Below are positions 14,425-22,005 of a DNA stretch of 36,468 bases, one piece after another (positions within the stretch are counted from its first letter, which is position 1; each line of letters opens with the position of its first letter). Origin of the DNA: Syntrophobacterales bacterium Delta_02 (GTDB lineage: Bacteria > Desulfobacterota > Syntrophorhabdia > Syntrophorhabdales > Syntrophorhabdaceae). The notes under the pieces were generated by a model. It saw only the letters and a program-made list of their open reading frames with translations. It did not search any database and had not been told where the DNA came from. The stretch is from assembly GCA_001603955.1 (NCBI GenBank), contig LVAA01000056.1, positions 1 through 36,468 on the forward strand, read 5' to 3'. The position numbers and the translations under genes were made by a program.

Positions 14425-15234
14425 ATGGCAAATGCAGTGATCGATTGGAACAAGGTCTGGAAGAAAGAGTGCGCGAAGAGGTCCGTGAAGAAACGGGACG
14501 TCAGTTTCTGGAATGAAAAGGCCCGCAATTTCTCCAGAAAACCCTGGGAATCCAACTACGCCGAGGATTTCCTCAAGATCATGGAACCCAGGCGCTGCTG
14601 GACCGTTCTGGACATGGCCTGTGGCACGGGAGCGCTGACGATCCCCCTCTCACCGTATGTCAGGAGGATAACTGCCGTCGATTTCTCCCCCCGGATGCTT
14701 GAAGGTCTTGACGAACAATGCCGGGCACAGGGCATTGAGAACGTCAGGACCATTAACGCAAGCTGGGAAGATGACTGGAATTCCCGGGGCATCGGCGAGT
14801 ATGACGTGGTGATCGCGTCACGCTGCCTCGTCGTCGACGACCTGCGGAAAGCTGTTGTGAAATTGAACGGTGCGGCCCGGGAACGCGTCTACATTTCCAC
14901 AATCGTTGGGGACGGGCCTCATGACCGGATGATCTATGAGGCTGTCGGGAGGCGACTTACTCCCGGGCCGGACTATATATACACCTACAATCTCCTTCAC
15001 CAGCTCGGCATCTATGCCAACCTGTTCATCATCAAGGACATGAGGACCGAATCCTTCCATGGCGGCGACGAGGCCCTTGCCTATTACGAACACTTCCTTG
15101 GAGACCTGACGAGAGATGAGAAACAGCGCCTGGGCGATTACCTTCAGAAGCATCTCGTACCAAAGAACGGGAAATGGGTCCTCGACTACAAGAGAATGAC
15201 ACGCTGGGCAGTGATGTGGTGGGAAAAGGAATGA
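14425..15234 (+). CDS. Class I SAM-dependent methyltransferase
   Basis: The 269-residue protein has motif I VLDMACGTGAL (61-71) and an acidic residue in ITAVDFSPRML (D86), both for SAM binding. The N-terminal region (DFWN-like DVSFWNEKARNFS) is typical of methyltransferases found beside FecCD-type ABC transporters of anaerobes. It lies between the DUF4213 and permease genes. The substrate is unknown; modification of a metal-binding ligand or of a corrinoid-like cofactor is possible. It is soluble, with no signal peptide. The ATG follows a modest AGGA site. Confidence 0.8.
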   Translation: MANAVIDWNKVWKKECAKRSVKKRDVSFWNEKARNFSRKPWESNYAEDFLKIMEPRRCWTVLDMACGTGALTIPLSPYVRRITAVDFSPRMLEGLDEQCRAQGIENVRTINASWEDDWNSRGIGEYDVVIASRCLVVDDLRKAVVKLNGAARERVYISTIVGDGPHDRMIYEAVGRRLTPGPDYIYTYNLLHQLGIYANLFIIKDMRTESFHGGDEALAYYEHFLGDLTRDEKQRLGDYLQKHLVPKNGKWVLDYKRMTRWAVMWWEKE

Positions 15235-15259
15235 AAGGCATGAACGAGGTTCTCCGGCC

Positions 15260-16273
15260 ATGAGAAGGGGACTCGTCATCACGGCGCTGTCCTGCACTCT
15301 CGTTCTTGTCGCGATGGTCTCCCTGGCACTGGGCAAGTACCCGGTGGGCATTGAAGATGTCTGCGCCTTCTTTGCCTGGAAAACCTTCAATGTCAGCGCG
15401 GCCTTTTCCATCGACAGGCAATTGCTGGAGGACATCCTTTTCAATATCCGTCTGCCCCGCATCATAGGGGCCATCTTCGTCGGCGCTTCGCTGTCCATCT
15501 CCGGGGCCGCCTTCCAGGCAATGTTCATCAACCCTCTCGTCTCGCCGGGCATCCTGGGAGTGCTCGCCGGGGCGTCCTTCGGGGCCGCCCTCGGAATGGT
15601 ACTGTCGAAGAGCTGGTTCTTCGTCCAGGCAAGCTGTTTCGTATTCGGTTTTCTGGCCGTTATGGCGGCGATCGGCGTTGCCCGTCTTTACAAGGGCAAT
15701 TCGATCATCCTCCTGATTCTCGGCGGGGTAATAAGCGGTGCGCTTTTTACTTCCCTTTTGTCCATCGTGAAGTACCTCGCCGACCCATACAACCAGCTCC
15801 CTGCCATCATCTACTGGCTCATGGGGGGGCTTACCCTCGTCGACGGGAATGCGATCAAGACCACGGCCGTCCCCGTCGTCGTCGGGATCGGCGTTATGGT
15901 GTCCCTGTCGGGATATCTTAATGTCCTCTCCATGGGAGACGAGGAGGCACGGGCCATGGGTGTCCCCGTGGAACGGATACGTTTCATCCTCATCATCCTG
16001 GCGACCGTACTGAGTGCCGTCACAGTGGTACTTGCCGGGATGGTGGGCTGGGTGGGGCTCATCATCCCCCACATAGCGAGGATGATCGTCGGGCCTGACA
16101 ATCGCGTGCTTATCCCGGTAAGCGCCCTCATCGGGGCATTGTACCTGCTGGTCGTAGATAACGTTTCCCGGCTTCTCTTCACCTCCGAGATACCCCTTGG
16201 GATCATCACATCTCTCGTGGGCATACCGTTCTTCGCGTTGGTCCTCAGGAGGGCCGGCAGGGGGTGGAGCTGA
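15260..16273 (+). CDS. FecCD-family ABC transporter permease
   Basis: The 337 residues are hydrophobic, with about ten predicted membrane segments. Family landmarks are LPRIIGAIFVGASLSISGAAFQ (about 70-90), NPLVSPGILGVLAGASFGA, the coupling region GDEEARAMGVPVERIR (about 223-238), GWVGLIIPHIARMIVG (about 265-280) and EIPLGIITSLVGIPFFALVL. FecCD/BtuC-type permeases import siderophores, heme, cobalamin and, in the MolBC system, molybdate and tungstate. The stop overlaps the ATPase start (TGATG). The ModE-like operators upstream make an oxyanion or metal-chelate substrate most likely here. Confidence 0.9.
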   Translation: MRRGLVITALSCTLVLVAMVSLALGKYPVGIEDVCAFFAWKTFNVSAAFSIDRQLLEDILFNIRLPRIIGAIFVGASLSISGAAFQAMFINPLVSPGILGVLAGASFGAALGMVLSKSWFFVQASCFVFGFLAVMAAIGVARLYKGNSIILLILGGVISGALFTSLLSIVKYLADPYNQLPAIIYWLMGGLTLVDGNAIKTTAVPVVVGIGVMVSLSGYLNVLSMGDEEARAMGVPVERIRFILIILATVLSAVTVVLAGMVGWVGLIIPHIARMIVGPDNRVLIPVSALIGALYLLVVDNVSRLLFTSEIPLGIITSLVGIPFFALVLRRAGRGWS

Positions 16274-17109
16274 TGGCCATCATCGAAGTGAGGAATGTTA
16301 CCTTTGCATACACGCACAAGCCGGTCCTGAAGGATATCAACATGGAGATACGTGAGGGAGAGGTCGTCACTCTCCTCGGCCCGAACGGGAGCGGGAAAAG
16401 CACCCTTATCAAGGCGATCATCGGCCTCATCAGACCGGGACGGGGAACGGTCCGCCTCGCCGGCCGGGACATCTCATCCATCCCCCGGAAGGAACTGGCG
16501 AGGGAAATAGCCTATGTTCCCCAGGCCCACAAGAGCACCTTTCCCTACAGGGTCATGGACATCATCCTTATGGGCAGGATGCCCCACAAGACTTTCTTTT
16601 TCCGGTACTCCCGGAAAGATATCCATATTGCGCGGACCGTTATGGAAAAACTCTCCATCACGCATCTGGCGGAGCGCCCCTACACTCAGACGAGCGGGGG
16701 AGAAAGGCAGCTCACCCTCATCGCGCGAGCCCTGGTCCAGGGGGCGCATATCTTTGTCATGGACGAGCCGGCGAGCGGCCTCGACTACGGCAACCAGCTC
16801 AAATTGCTCGAACGTATCAACATCCTGTCGCGAGAGGGGTACACTTTCATCAAATCGACCCATTCCCCGGAACACGCCCTCTGGATAGCACACCGCGCCG
16901 TCATGATCAGGAACGGGGCGATCATCGCCGACGGAACATGTAATGAGATAGTGAACAGTGAAACGCTGTTGAGACTATACAACACCAGGGTGGACGTGGT
17001 GAAGCTCAACGGATCCCTGAGGGTCTGCGTACCCAGGTCCATCGGAATATGCCGCAGGTCCCAGGTCACAGATGATATGCCAAAAGGATCGATCAATGTG
17101 GATCTTTGA
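16273..17109 (+). CDS. ABC transporter ATP-binding protein
   Basis: Starting at the ATG at 16273, which overlaps the permease stop and follows AGGGGGTGG, the protein has 278 residues. Walker A is GPNGSGKST (36-44), the Q-loop segment is YVPQAHKS, the signature is TSGGERQLTLIARAL, Walker B is IFVMDEPASGLD and the H-loop lies in KSTHSPEHAL. This is the BtuD/FecE type, paired with the permease. The extended C-terminal tail (about 40 residues after the core) contains two cysteines. A longer reading from GTG at 16264 is possible but less likely. No periplasmic substrate-binding protein gene lies in the cluster. Confidence 0.9.
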   Translation: MAIIEVRNVTFAYTHKPVLKDINMEIREGEVVTLLGPNGSGKSTLIKAIIGLIRPGRGTVRLAGRDISSIPRKELAREIAYVPQAHKSTFPYRVMDIILMGRMPHKTFFFRYSRKDIHIARTVMEKLSITHLAERPYTQTSGGERQLTLIARALVQGAHIFVMDEPASGLDYGNQLKLLERINILSREGYTFIKSTHSPEHALWIAHRAVMIRNGAIIADGTCNEIVNSETLLRLYNTRVDVVKLNGSLRVCVPRSIGICRRSQVTDDMPKGSINVDL

Positions 17110-17117
17110 AAAAATAC

Positions 17118-17148
17118 TTGACAGCGTTATTACCGTTAGTATATAACA
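17118..17148 (+). promoter_or_regulatory. Second promoter with ModE-like operator 3
   Basis: TTGACA (17118-17123) is followed by -10 candidates TATATA (17140-17145, 16-bp spacer) or ATATAA (17141-17146, 17-bp spacer). The ModE-like box CGTTATTA-N8-ATATAACA (17125-17148) fills the spacer and -10. Its arm length and spacing are the same as in the two operators at the TonB receptor gene. The promoter begins 9 bp after the ATPase stop and points away from it, but there is no full gene downstream before a terminator. Confidence 0.75.
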
Positions 17149-17151
17149 GTA

Positions 17152-17324
17152 TACAGTTACAGCAGGGCATGTGGTTGTCGCTCAACCATGCGTGCAAGGC
17201 AACAGAAAGATCGGACGAACCTCAAGGAGGTCCACAAACTTAATAGCGCAACTCCTCTCATAATCCTTTCTATTGGGGATATGGTCGTCACGTGCATATG
17301 GTCGGGCGACCATATCTCTTTTTT
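17152..17324 (+). ncRNA. Candidate ModE-regulated small RNA
   Basis: The stretch from the predicted start (about 17152) to the terminator T-tract (17324) is about 170 nt, with its own promoter and no convincing gene. Predicted structures are a 5' hairpin TGGTTG-TCGCT-CAACCA (about 17171-17187, extendable with GCA/TGC), a hairpin ACCTC-AAG-GAGGT around 17219-17231, and the terminator. The sequence ATATGGTCG occurs twice (17279-17287 and 17296-17304), and each copy can pair with CGACCATAT (17307-17315). The only small ORF from an ATG (about 17168) has 24 codons and a poor ribosome binding site. Alternatives are a 3' UTR of the operon with an internal promoter, or a short peptide mRNA. Confidence 0.55.
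17296..17324 (+). terminator. Intrinsic terminator of the ModE-linked transcript
   Basis: ATATGGTC and GACCATAT form an 8-bp stem around a GGGC tetraloop, followed by CTCTTTTTT. An upstream copy of the left arm offers an alternative 10-bp stem with a larger loop ending at the same point. It would end both the small transcript and readthrough from the ABC operon. Confidence 0.8.
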
Positions 17325-17369
17325 GGGTCTTCTCTTCGTTCACCGACCGGCGGACGTGTCATCGGTCTG

Positions 17370-17540
17370 TCAGCAGCCTGGCTCACCCGGATGGCCGCAA
17401 CAACTCCGCATGGTAACGATCTTTTTCATGTTGTTGCGAAAGACGAGCCACACCTTTCTCCACAAGGGCATATCCACGTGAAGGTTCGTAAAGAAGGCCC
17501 GCGCATTCGGCCTCGCGTGGCCGTGGCCGTGGTCCTTCAT
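17370..17540 (-). CDS. Microprotein with C-terminal CCGHPGEPGC motif (56 aa)
   Basis: The ATG at 17540-17538 lies 3 bp after the stop of the PPOX-type gene. There is no separate strong ribosome binding site, so translation is probably coupled. The product opens with a His/Gly-rich segment (HGHGHA), then a basic, aromatic amphipathic part (HVDMPLWRKVWLVFRNNMKK) and ends in CCGHPGEPGC. I recall short proteins ending in a similar CCG..GxPGC motif as annotated hypotheticals in anaerobic bacteria, without known function. Three cysteines and several histidines suggest metal or cofactor binding. No signal peptide is present, and the hydrophobic part is too short and charged to span a membrane. Confidence 0.75.
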   Translation of the reverse strand: MKDHGHGHARPNARAFFTNLHVDMPLWRKVWLVFRNNMKKIVTMRSCCGHPGEPGC

Positions 17541-17543
17541 GGC

Positions 17544-17933
17544 CTACGTCTTGTCACCGACCAGCGGGAGGACCTTGTCGATGTGGAAGTAGACCATGAA
17601 GCGCTTTTCGTCCTTCTGTTCCTCCGGGATCCTGTACGTCTTGCGCCAGCGGAACTGTTCGATCTTCGCGGAATCCGACTCCTCACGGATCTTCGTGAGG
17701 TAGAGACGCTTTCCCACGAAGGCGTTCTCTTTCGCTTCCGCGAAAATGTAGGCGGCATGGGGGTTCGACTGGAGGTTGGCGTGGGTCAGCCGGTCCGTCA
17801 TTATCCACACCGCCGTTTCCTCGTCGAGGAAATGCGGCCGGGAATAGACCGCCGCGTCAACGGTCCCCTTCGCGTCCGCCGTGGCGAGAACGCCCCTTCC
17901 CAAAGTGTTCTCAAAATATTCGCTGAGCTTCAT
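17544..17933 (-). CDS. Pyridoxamine 5'-phosphate oxidase-like flavin-binding protein
   Basis: The 129 residues match the split-barrel PPOX-like fold. GRGVLATADAKGTVDAAVYSRPHFLDEET begins the barrel, and WIMTDRLTHANLQSNPHAAYIFAE contains the family's usual cofactor-side segment. Members bind FMN, F420 or heme and are often uncharacterised reductases. The ribosome binding site is GGAGG upstream of the ATG at 17933. TATAAT is present on the minus strand near 17975, with a poor -35. It forms a two-gene unit with the CCGHPGEPGC microprotein. Confidence 0.8.
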   Translation of the reverse strand: MKLSEYFENTLGRGVLATADAKGTVDAAVYSRPHFLDEETAVWIMTDRLTHANLQSNPHAAYIFAEAKENAFVGKRLYLTKIREESDSAKIEQFRWRKTYRIPEEQKDEKRFMVYFHIDKVLPLVGDKT

Positions 17934-18016
17934 GGACCCTCCTTTCTTTCTTTATTGCCTGTTTTCCCATTATAGCAAAGAACCGTGCCTTTGTTATAGA
18001 ATATCGGGAGGGACAG

Positions 18017-19378
18017 ATGGGCGTGTTACCTCAGAGAATAGAATGCATCAGGGAGGGACGGCCGGAGCGGGGGCCCGTGGCATACTGGATGAGCCGGGAC
18101 CAGCGTGCCGCCGATAACTGGGCGCTCCTTTTCGCACAGGAGACGGCCCTTACGCACGCCCTGCCCCTCGTCGTTGTCTTCTGCCTTTCCGATTCCTTTC
18201 CCGGGGCTACACTGAGGCAATACGGTTTCATGCTCCGCGGCCTGGAGAAGGTGTCGCGGTCGCTTGACAGGTTTTCCATTCCCTTCTTTCTCCTTGCCGG
18301 AGAGCCGACGGACACCCTCCCGGGATTTATCGAACTCTATGGTGTCTCCTTCCTTGTGGCTGATTTCGATCCTGTTCGTATCAAGAGGCAATGGAAGGAG
18401 GCGGTGGTTCGAAGGACGAGGGTTCCCGTGTACGAGGTTGACGCGCACAATATCGTCCCCTGCCGCGCGGCCTCGGACAAGCACGAGTATGGTGCCCACA
18501 CGATAAGGAGGAAGATACGCCGGCTCCTGCCGGCCTTCCTGGACGAGATCCCGGCCCTTCAGAGACACCCCTGGGACTCGGGCCTCACGGGAAGCGGTCC
18601 TGACGCGAAGCGGCTGCTCAAGAGCTTGAGGACCGACCGCTCGGTGGAAGAGGTCGGTTGGATAAAACCGGGAGAGGACGAGGCGCTCCGGATGCTGCGC
18701 TCATTCATTTCCAGCAAGCTCGACCGCTATGGTAACGACAGGAACGACCCCACCAAAGATTGCCAGTCGGACCTTTCCCCTTATCTTCATTTCGGACAGA
18801 TATCGGCCCAGCGGGTGGCGCTCGAGGTCAGGGACTGCTCTGCCGGCACCGGGGCGAAGGACACATTCCTCGAGGAACACATCGTTCGCAGAGAGCTCGC
18901 CGACAACCACTGTTATTATACGCCCGACTATGACGGTTTCCAGGCCTTTCCCGAATGGGCGAGAAAAACCCTTAACGACCACAGGGCCGACAGGCGTCCC
19001 TATCTTTATTCCCTGAAAGATCTCGAGATGGCCCAAACCCACGACGAACTCTGGAACGCGGCGCAGACACAGATGACAATGACGGGAAAGATGCACGGCT
19101 ACATGAGGATGTACTGGGCAAAGAAGATACTGGAATGGACGGCTGCCCCCGAAGAGGCGCTATCCGTGGCAATCTACCTCAACGACCGGTACGAACTTGA
19201 CGGCCGTGACCCGAACGGATACACGGGCATCGCCTGGAGTATCGGCGGGGTACACGACAGGCCCTGGGGCGAACGGAATGTCTTTGGAAAAATCCGGTAC
19301 ATGAGTTATAATGGGTGCGCGTCGAAATTCAATGTGAAACGCTACGTGGAAGCGGTCAGGTCCGGCACCCGGGACTAA
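18017..19378 (+). CDS. phrB: Class II deoxyribodipyrimidine photolyase
   Basis: The 453-residue protein begins like class II CPD photolyases (GPVAYWMSRDQRAADNWALL). It contains the antenna-domain region (about 40-190) and a C-terminal FAD domain with DPTKDCQSDLSPYLHFGQIS, EEHIVRRELADNHCYY, HDELWNAAQTQM, GKMHGYMRMYWAKKILEW and DPNGYTGIAWSIGGVHDRPW. It repairs cyclobutane pyrimidine dimers using light and FADH-. The ATG follows GGGAGGG. It is followed at short distance by a second PPOX-type protein. A light-repair enzyme in an otherwise anaerobe-like gene set suggests a surface habitat at times, which is inference. Confidence 0.92.
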   Translation: MGVLPQRIECIREGRPERGPVAYWMSRDQRAADNWALLFAQETALTHALPLVVVFCLSDSFPGATLRQYGFMLRGLEKVSRSLDRFSIPFFLLAGEPTDTLPGFIELYGVSFLVADFDPVRIKRQWKEAVVRRTRVPVYEVDAHNIVPCRAASDKHEYGAHTIRRKIRRLLPAFLDEIPALQRHPWDSGLTGSGPDAKRLLKSLRTDRSVEEVGWIKPGEDEALRMLRSFISSKLDRYGNDRNDPTKDCQSDLSPYLHFGQISAQRVALEVRDCSAGTGAKDTFLEEHIVRRELADNHCYYTPDYDGFQAFPEWARKTLNDHRADRRPYLYSLKDLEMAQTHDELWNAAQTQMTMTGKMHGYMRMYWAKKILEWTAAPEEALSVAIYLNDRYELDGRDPNGYTGIAWSIGGVHDRPWGERNVFGKIRYMSYNGCASKFNVKRYVEAVRSGTRD

Positions 19379-19397
19379 CAGCAGGAGGGAGCAGGAT

Positions 19398-19895
19398 ATG
19401 GCAGGAAAGATGTCCATACCGAGCACAACACGGAAAGGCGCTACGGACGTGGCAAGGCGGCTCAAGGCCTTCGACAGGAAGGAACTTTTTGCGGTCCTGG
19501 CAACGGACGACAAGGGTAAACCATACACCTCTCTCATTTCATTTGCCCTGACGCCCGACCTCAGGCAGGTCATATTCGCGACGCCGAAAGACACCCGCAA
19601 GTTCAGGAACCTGACGGGCACGAAGGACGTGGCCCTGCTCATCGACAACCGCTCCGACCGGAGGAAAGGCTTCGTGGAGACACAGGCCATCACCGTCATC
19701 GGCACGGCAAGGCCTGTCCGCCGGGGCAGGGCATGGCTGGAATACGCGGGGATATTCCTGAAGAAACATCCCGAACTGGAGGAATTCCTCAACGCCTCGA
19801 CGACGGCGCTCGTCGTTGTCAACGTGACAAGCTGCGTACATGTGGGTCATTTTCAGACCGTCACCGAGGCGGACTGGGCAAACAAGGAGAATTAA
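19398..19895 (+). CDS. Pyridoxamine 5'-phosphate oxidase-family protein
   Basis: The 165 residues show a split-barrel flavin-binding pattern: ELFAVLATDDKGKPYTSLISFAL, QVIFATPKDTRKFRNLTGTKDVALLID and the AITVIGTARPV strand. AGGAGGGAG precedes the ATG. The C-terminus (VTSCVHVGHFQTVTE) is found in PPOX relatives. It lies 19 bp after the photolyase and is probably cotranscribed. It is not closely similar to the PPOX protein at 17544, so the two are not a recent duplication. The substrate is unknown. Confidence 0.78.
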   Translation: MAGKMSIPSTTRKGATDVARRLKAFDRKELFAVLATDDKGKPYTSLISFALTPDLRQVIFATPKDTRKFRNLTGTKDVALLIDNRSDRRKGFVETQAITVIGTARPVRRGRAWLEYAGIFLKKHPELEEFLNASTTALVVVNVTSCVHVGHFQTVTEADWANKEN

Positions 19896-19901
19896 GGAAT
19901 C

Positions 19902-20369
19902 ATGTGGAACTGGAAACCATTTTTTGATGACGAGAGCATCAGCGTCTTTTGCGACCTGGACCAGGTCATCGACACCGAAGCCGACGAGAACGGCCAGTAT
20001 GCGTCGCCGGACTGTTATCGTCCGCTACCCCTTCGCTTCGGCGTGTTCCTGTCCATCGTCCTCAAGAAAAAGGACGACATAACGCACTACCTCGAGGAGC
20101 GCAAGGCCCGCTCCCTTCCCCTCAAGGGATACAAGTCCTACCGCTATTCCCTCTGCCTCGCGGAGATCGACGCACGCAACATGCGCTGCCGTGTGCTCCC
20201 CGCCGGCGATTACGATTCGAAAGACCGCGAGCTCGGCGACAGCTGCATCGTAACGGACATCACCCCGCCCATACTCCCCGGCATCAACGACGAATGGAAA
20301 CCCATACGCTCAAAACGCTCCCACCCAATGATCCGGGCCCTGGCAAAGATGTTCTTCCCGAAAGAATAG
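19902..20369 (+). CDS. Hypothetical protein (155 aa)
   Basis: The start lies 6 bp after the preceding PPOX gene, with TAAGGAA upstream, so it belongs to the photolyase unit. The product is soluble and mixed alpha/beta, opening with aromatic WNWKPFFDDESISVFCDLDQ, with a central FGVFLSIVLKKKDDITHYLEE and a strand-rich second half. Cysteines at about 17, 38, 84, 96 and 113 are scattered and form no CxxC pair. I do not recognise the family. The 343 bp that follow hold no gene, only an inverted repeat and the purB promoter. Confidence 0.7.
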   Translation: MWNWKPFFDDESISVFCDLDQVIDTEADENGQYASPDCYRPLPLRFGVFLSIVLKKKDDITHYLEERKARSLPLKGYKSYRYSLCLAEIDARNMRCRVLPAGDYDSKDRELGDSCIVTDITPPILPGINDEWKPIRSKRSHPMIRALAKMFFPKE

Positions 20370-20380
20370 AGGCCGCCTCT

Positions 20381-20653
20381 CGCCCGCTTCGCTCAAGCCC
20401 GCAGAGATCGCAGAGAAAAGAGAGTTCCGGTTTCAGGTGGGAGTAATGGGGAAGGGACAGGAAGGTGTGGGGAGTGAGGTAGTATAGGGATTGGAGCATG
20501 GGGAATAGGACCTACAGGACCCATAGAACCTATGACTACAGGTGGGGATGAGGAAGGACGGGTTGTTAAGTATAAGGATATTCTTTTCTCTCTTTTCTCC
20601 TCTCTTTGCGTCCTCTGCGAGCTTGAGAGAGGAACGCAAGCGACGAACGGGCG
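20381..20653. repeat. Inverted repeat flanking the gene-free stretch before purB
   Basis: The left arm (20381-20424) begins CGCCCGCTTCGCTCAAG and continues CGCAGAGATCGCAGAG. The reverse complement of the right arm (about 20589-20653) begins CGCCCGTTCGTCGCTTGCG and continues CTCGCAGAGGACGCAAAGAG. The arms are similar but the right one has an insertion of about 20 bp. The interior (20425-20588) is repetitive (ACCTACAGGACCCATAGAACC) and has no gene. It resembles a non-autonomous palindromic element; only one copy is in the window. Confidence 0.55.
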
Positions 20654-20677
20654 TGAGATAACGCCTTTGTTTTCAAA

Positions 20678-20706
20678 TTGACATCATTCCTTCCGTCGGG
20701 TTATAT
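20678..20706 (+). promoter_or_regulatory. Promoter of purB
   Basis: TTGACA (20678-20683) and TTATAT (20701-20706) are separated by 17 bp. The expected transcription start, about 7 bp past the -10, falls on or beside the A of the purB ATG at 20713. No ribosome binding site lies between the -10 and the ATG. Confidence 0.65.
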
Positions 20707-20712
20707 ACTGGC

Positions 20713-22005
20713 ATGATCGAACGGTATACGCGGGAACGGATGGCCCGGGTCTGGACGGATGAGAACAAGTACCGGAAATGGCTCGACATAGAGGTCCTCA
20801 TCTGCGAGGCATACACGAAGCTCGGCCTCATCCCTGAAGAGGACATGAAGAACATCAGGGAGAAGGCCAATTTCGAGGTCGCCAGGGTGCTTGAGATCGA
20901 AGAGCGGACCCGCCACGATGTGGTTGCCTTCATCGAGAACGTCGCTGAATACGTTGGGCCCTCCTCCAAGTACATCCACATGGGCGTCACCTCGTCGGAC
21001 ATACTGGACACGTCCTTCTCATGCCTTCTGAACGAGGCGGCGGACATCCTCATCGAGGATATCATCGCCCTCATGGAGGTCCTCAAGGAAAAGGCTTACG
21101 CATGCAAGGAAATGCCCGCTATCGGCAGAACCCATGGCATCCATGCCGAACCGGTCACCTTCGGCCTCAAGATAACCCATTTCTACGACGAGATGAAGCG
21201 GAACCTGGAAAGGATGAGGGCCGCAAAAGAACGCATCCGCCACGGGAAGATATCTGGTGCCGTCGGTACCTACGCACACGTCCCGCCCTCTGTCGAGGAA
21301 TACGTCTGCGAAAAGCTGGGCCTCGAGGTGTGCCCCATATCGTCGCAGATCATTCCCCGCGACTACTACGCGGAGTTCTTCACGGCCATAGCGCTCACGG
21401 GCTCCACAATCGAACGGATGTCCATGGAGGTCCGCAGCCTTCAGAGGACCGAGGTCGGCGAGGCGGAGGAGTTCTTCCGCAAGGGACAGACGGGCTCTTC
21501 GGCAATGCCCCACAAGAGGAACCCCATCGCGTCGGAAAACCTCTGCGGCATGGCACGGCTCCTCCACGGTTTTGCCGTGACGGCGATGGAGAACATCCCC
21601 CTGTGGCATGAGAGGGATATCAGCCACTCCTCGGCGGAGCGCGTCATCGCCCCCGACGCCACCATTGCCCTCGACTACATGCTCGAAAGGGTGAAGAACG
21701 TCTTCAAGAACCTCCTCGTCTACCCCGAGAAGATGCAGAAGAACCTCGACATTACCCGCGGCCTTTATCATTCGGAAGCAATACTCATCGCCCTTATCAG
21801 GAAGGGTCTCACGAGACAGGAGGCCTACAAGGTCACCCAGGGCGTGGCCATGCGCTGCTACGAAGGCGGCCTCGATTTCGTCACGGAATTAAAGAAGGAC
21901 GCCGAGCTGGCAAAACACCTCTCAGCAAAAGAGATCGAAGAGACCTGCACCAACGAACACTACTTCCGCCACATCGAAACCATTTTCAAGAGAGTGTACG
22001 AGTAA
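20713..22005 (+). CDS. purB: Adenylosuccinate lyase
   Basis: The 430-residue protein begins MIERYTRERMARVW, the normal PurB start. It contains HMGVTSSDILDT (His and Ser of the first conserved region), GRTHGIHAEPVTFGLK (catalytic His region) and the fumarase/aspartase signature GSSAMPHKRNPI around residue 260. It cleaves SAICAR to AICAR and adenylosuccinate to AMP, two steps of purine synthesis, in the cytosol. No other purine gene is adjacent. The stop is followed immediately by a 9-bp repeat array. The start is well fixed by homology, which makes the lack of a leader notable. Confidence 0.95.
   Translation: MIERYTRERMARVWTDENKYRKWLDIEVLICEAYTKLGLIPEEDMKNIREKANFEVARVLEIEERTRHDVVAFIENVAEYVGPSSKYIHMGVTSSDILDTSFSCLLNEAADILIEDIIALMEVLKEKAYACKEMPAIGRTHGIHAEPVTFGLKITHFYDEMKRNLERMRAAKERIRHGKISGAVGTYAHVPPSVEEYVCEKLGLEVCPISSQIIPRDYYAEFFTAIALTGSTIERMSMEVRSLQRTEVGEAEEFFRKGQTGSSAMPHKRNPIASENLCGMARLLHGFAVTAMENIPLWHERDISHSSAERVIAPDATIALDYMLERVKNVFKNLLVYPEKMQKNLDITRGLYHSEAILIALIRKGLTRQEAYKVTQGVAMRCYEGGLDFVTELKKDAELAKHLSAKEIEETCTNEHYFRHIETIFKRVYE

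Noticed and set aside
15032..16072. Minus-strand ORF of 346 codons opposite the permease and methyltransferase
   Set aside because: It is extremely charged without hydrophobic core; the plus strand encodes a clear FecCD permease.
17152..17324. Molybdenum-cofactor or other riboswitch
   Set aside because: No gene in the same direction follows the terminator until 18017, and the structure does not match a riboswitch fold known to me. A stand-alone RNA fits better.
17188..17975. Plus-strand ORFs covering the ModE-linked transcript and the PPOX gene
   Set aside because: They run through an intrinsic terminator and then antisense to two minus-strand genes, so they cannot be expressed as read.
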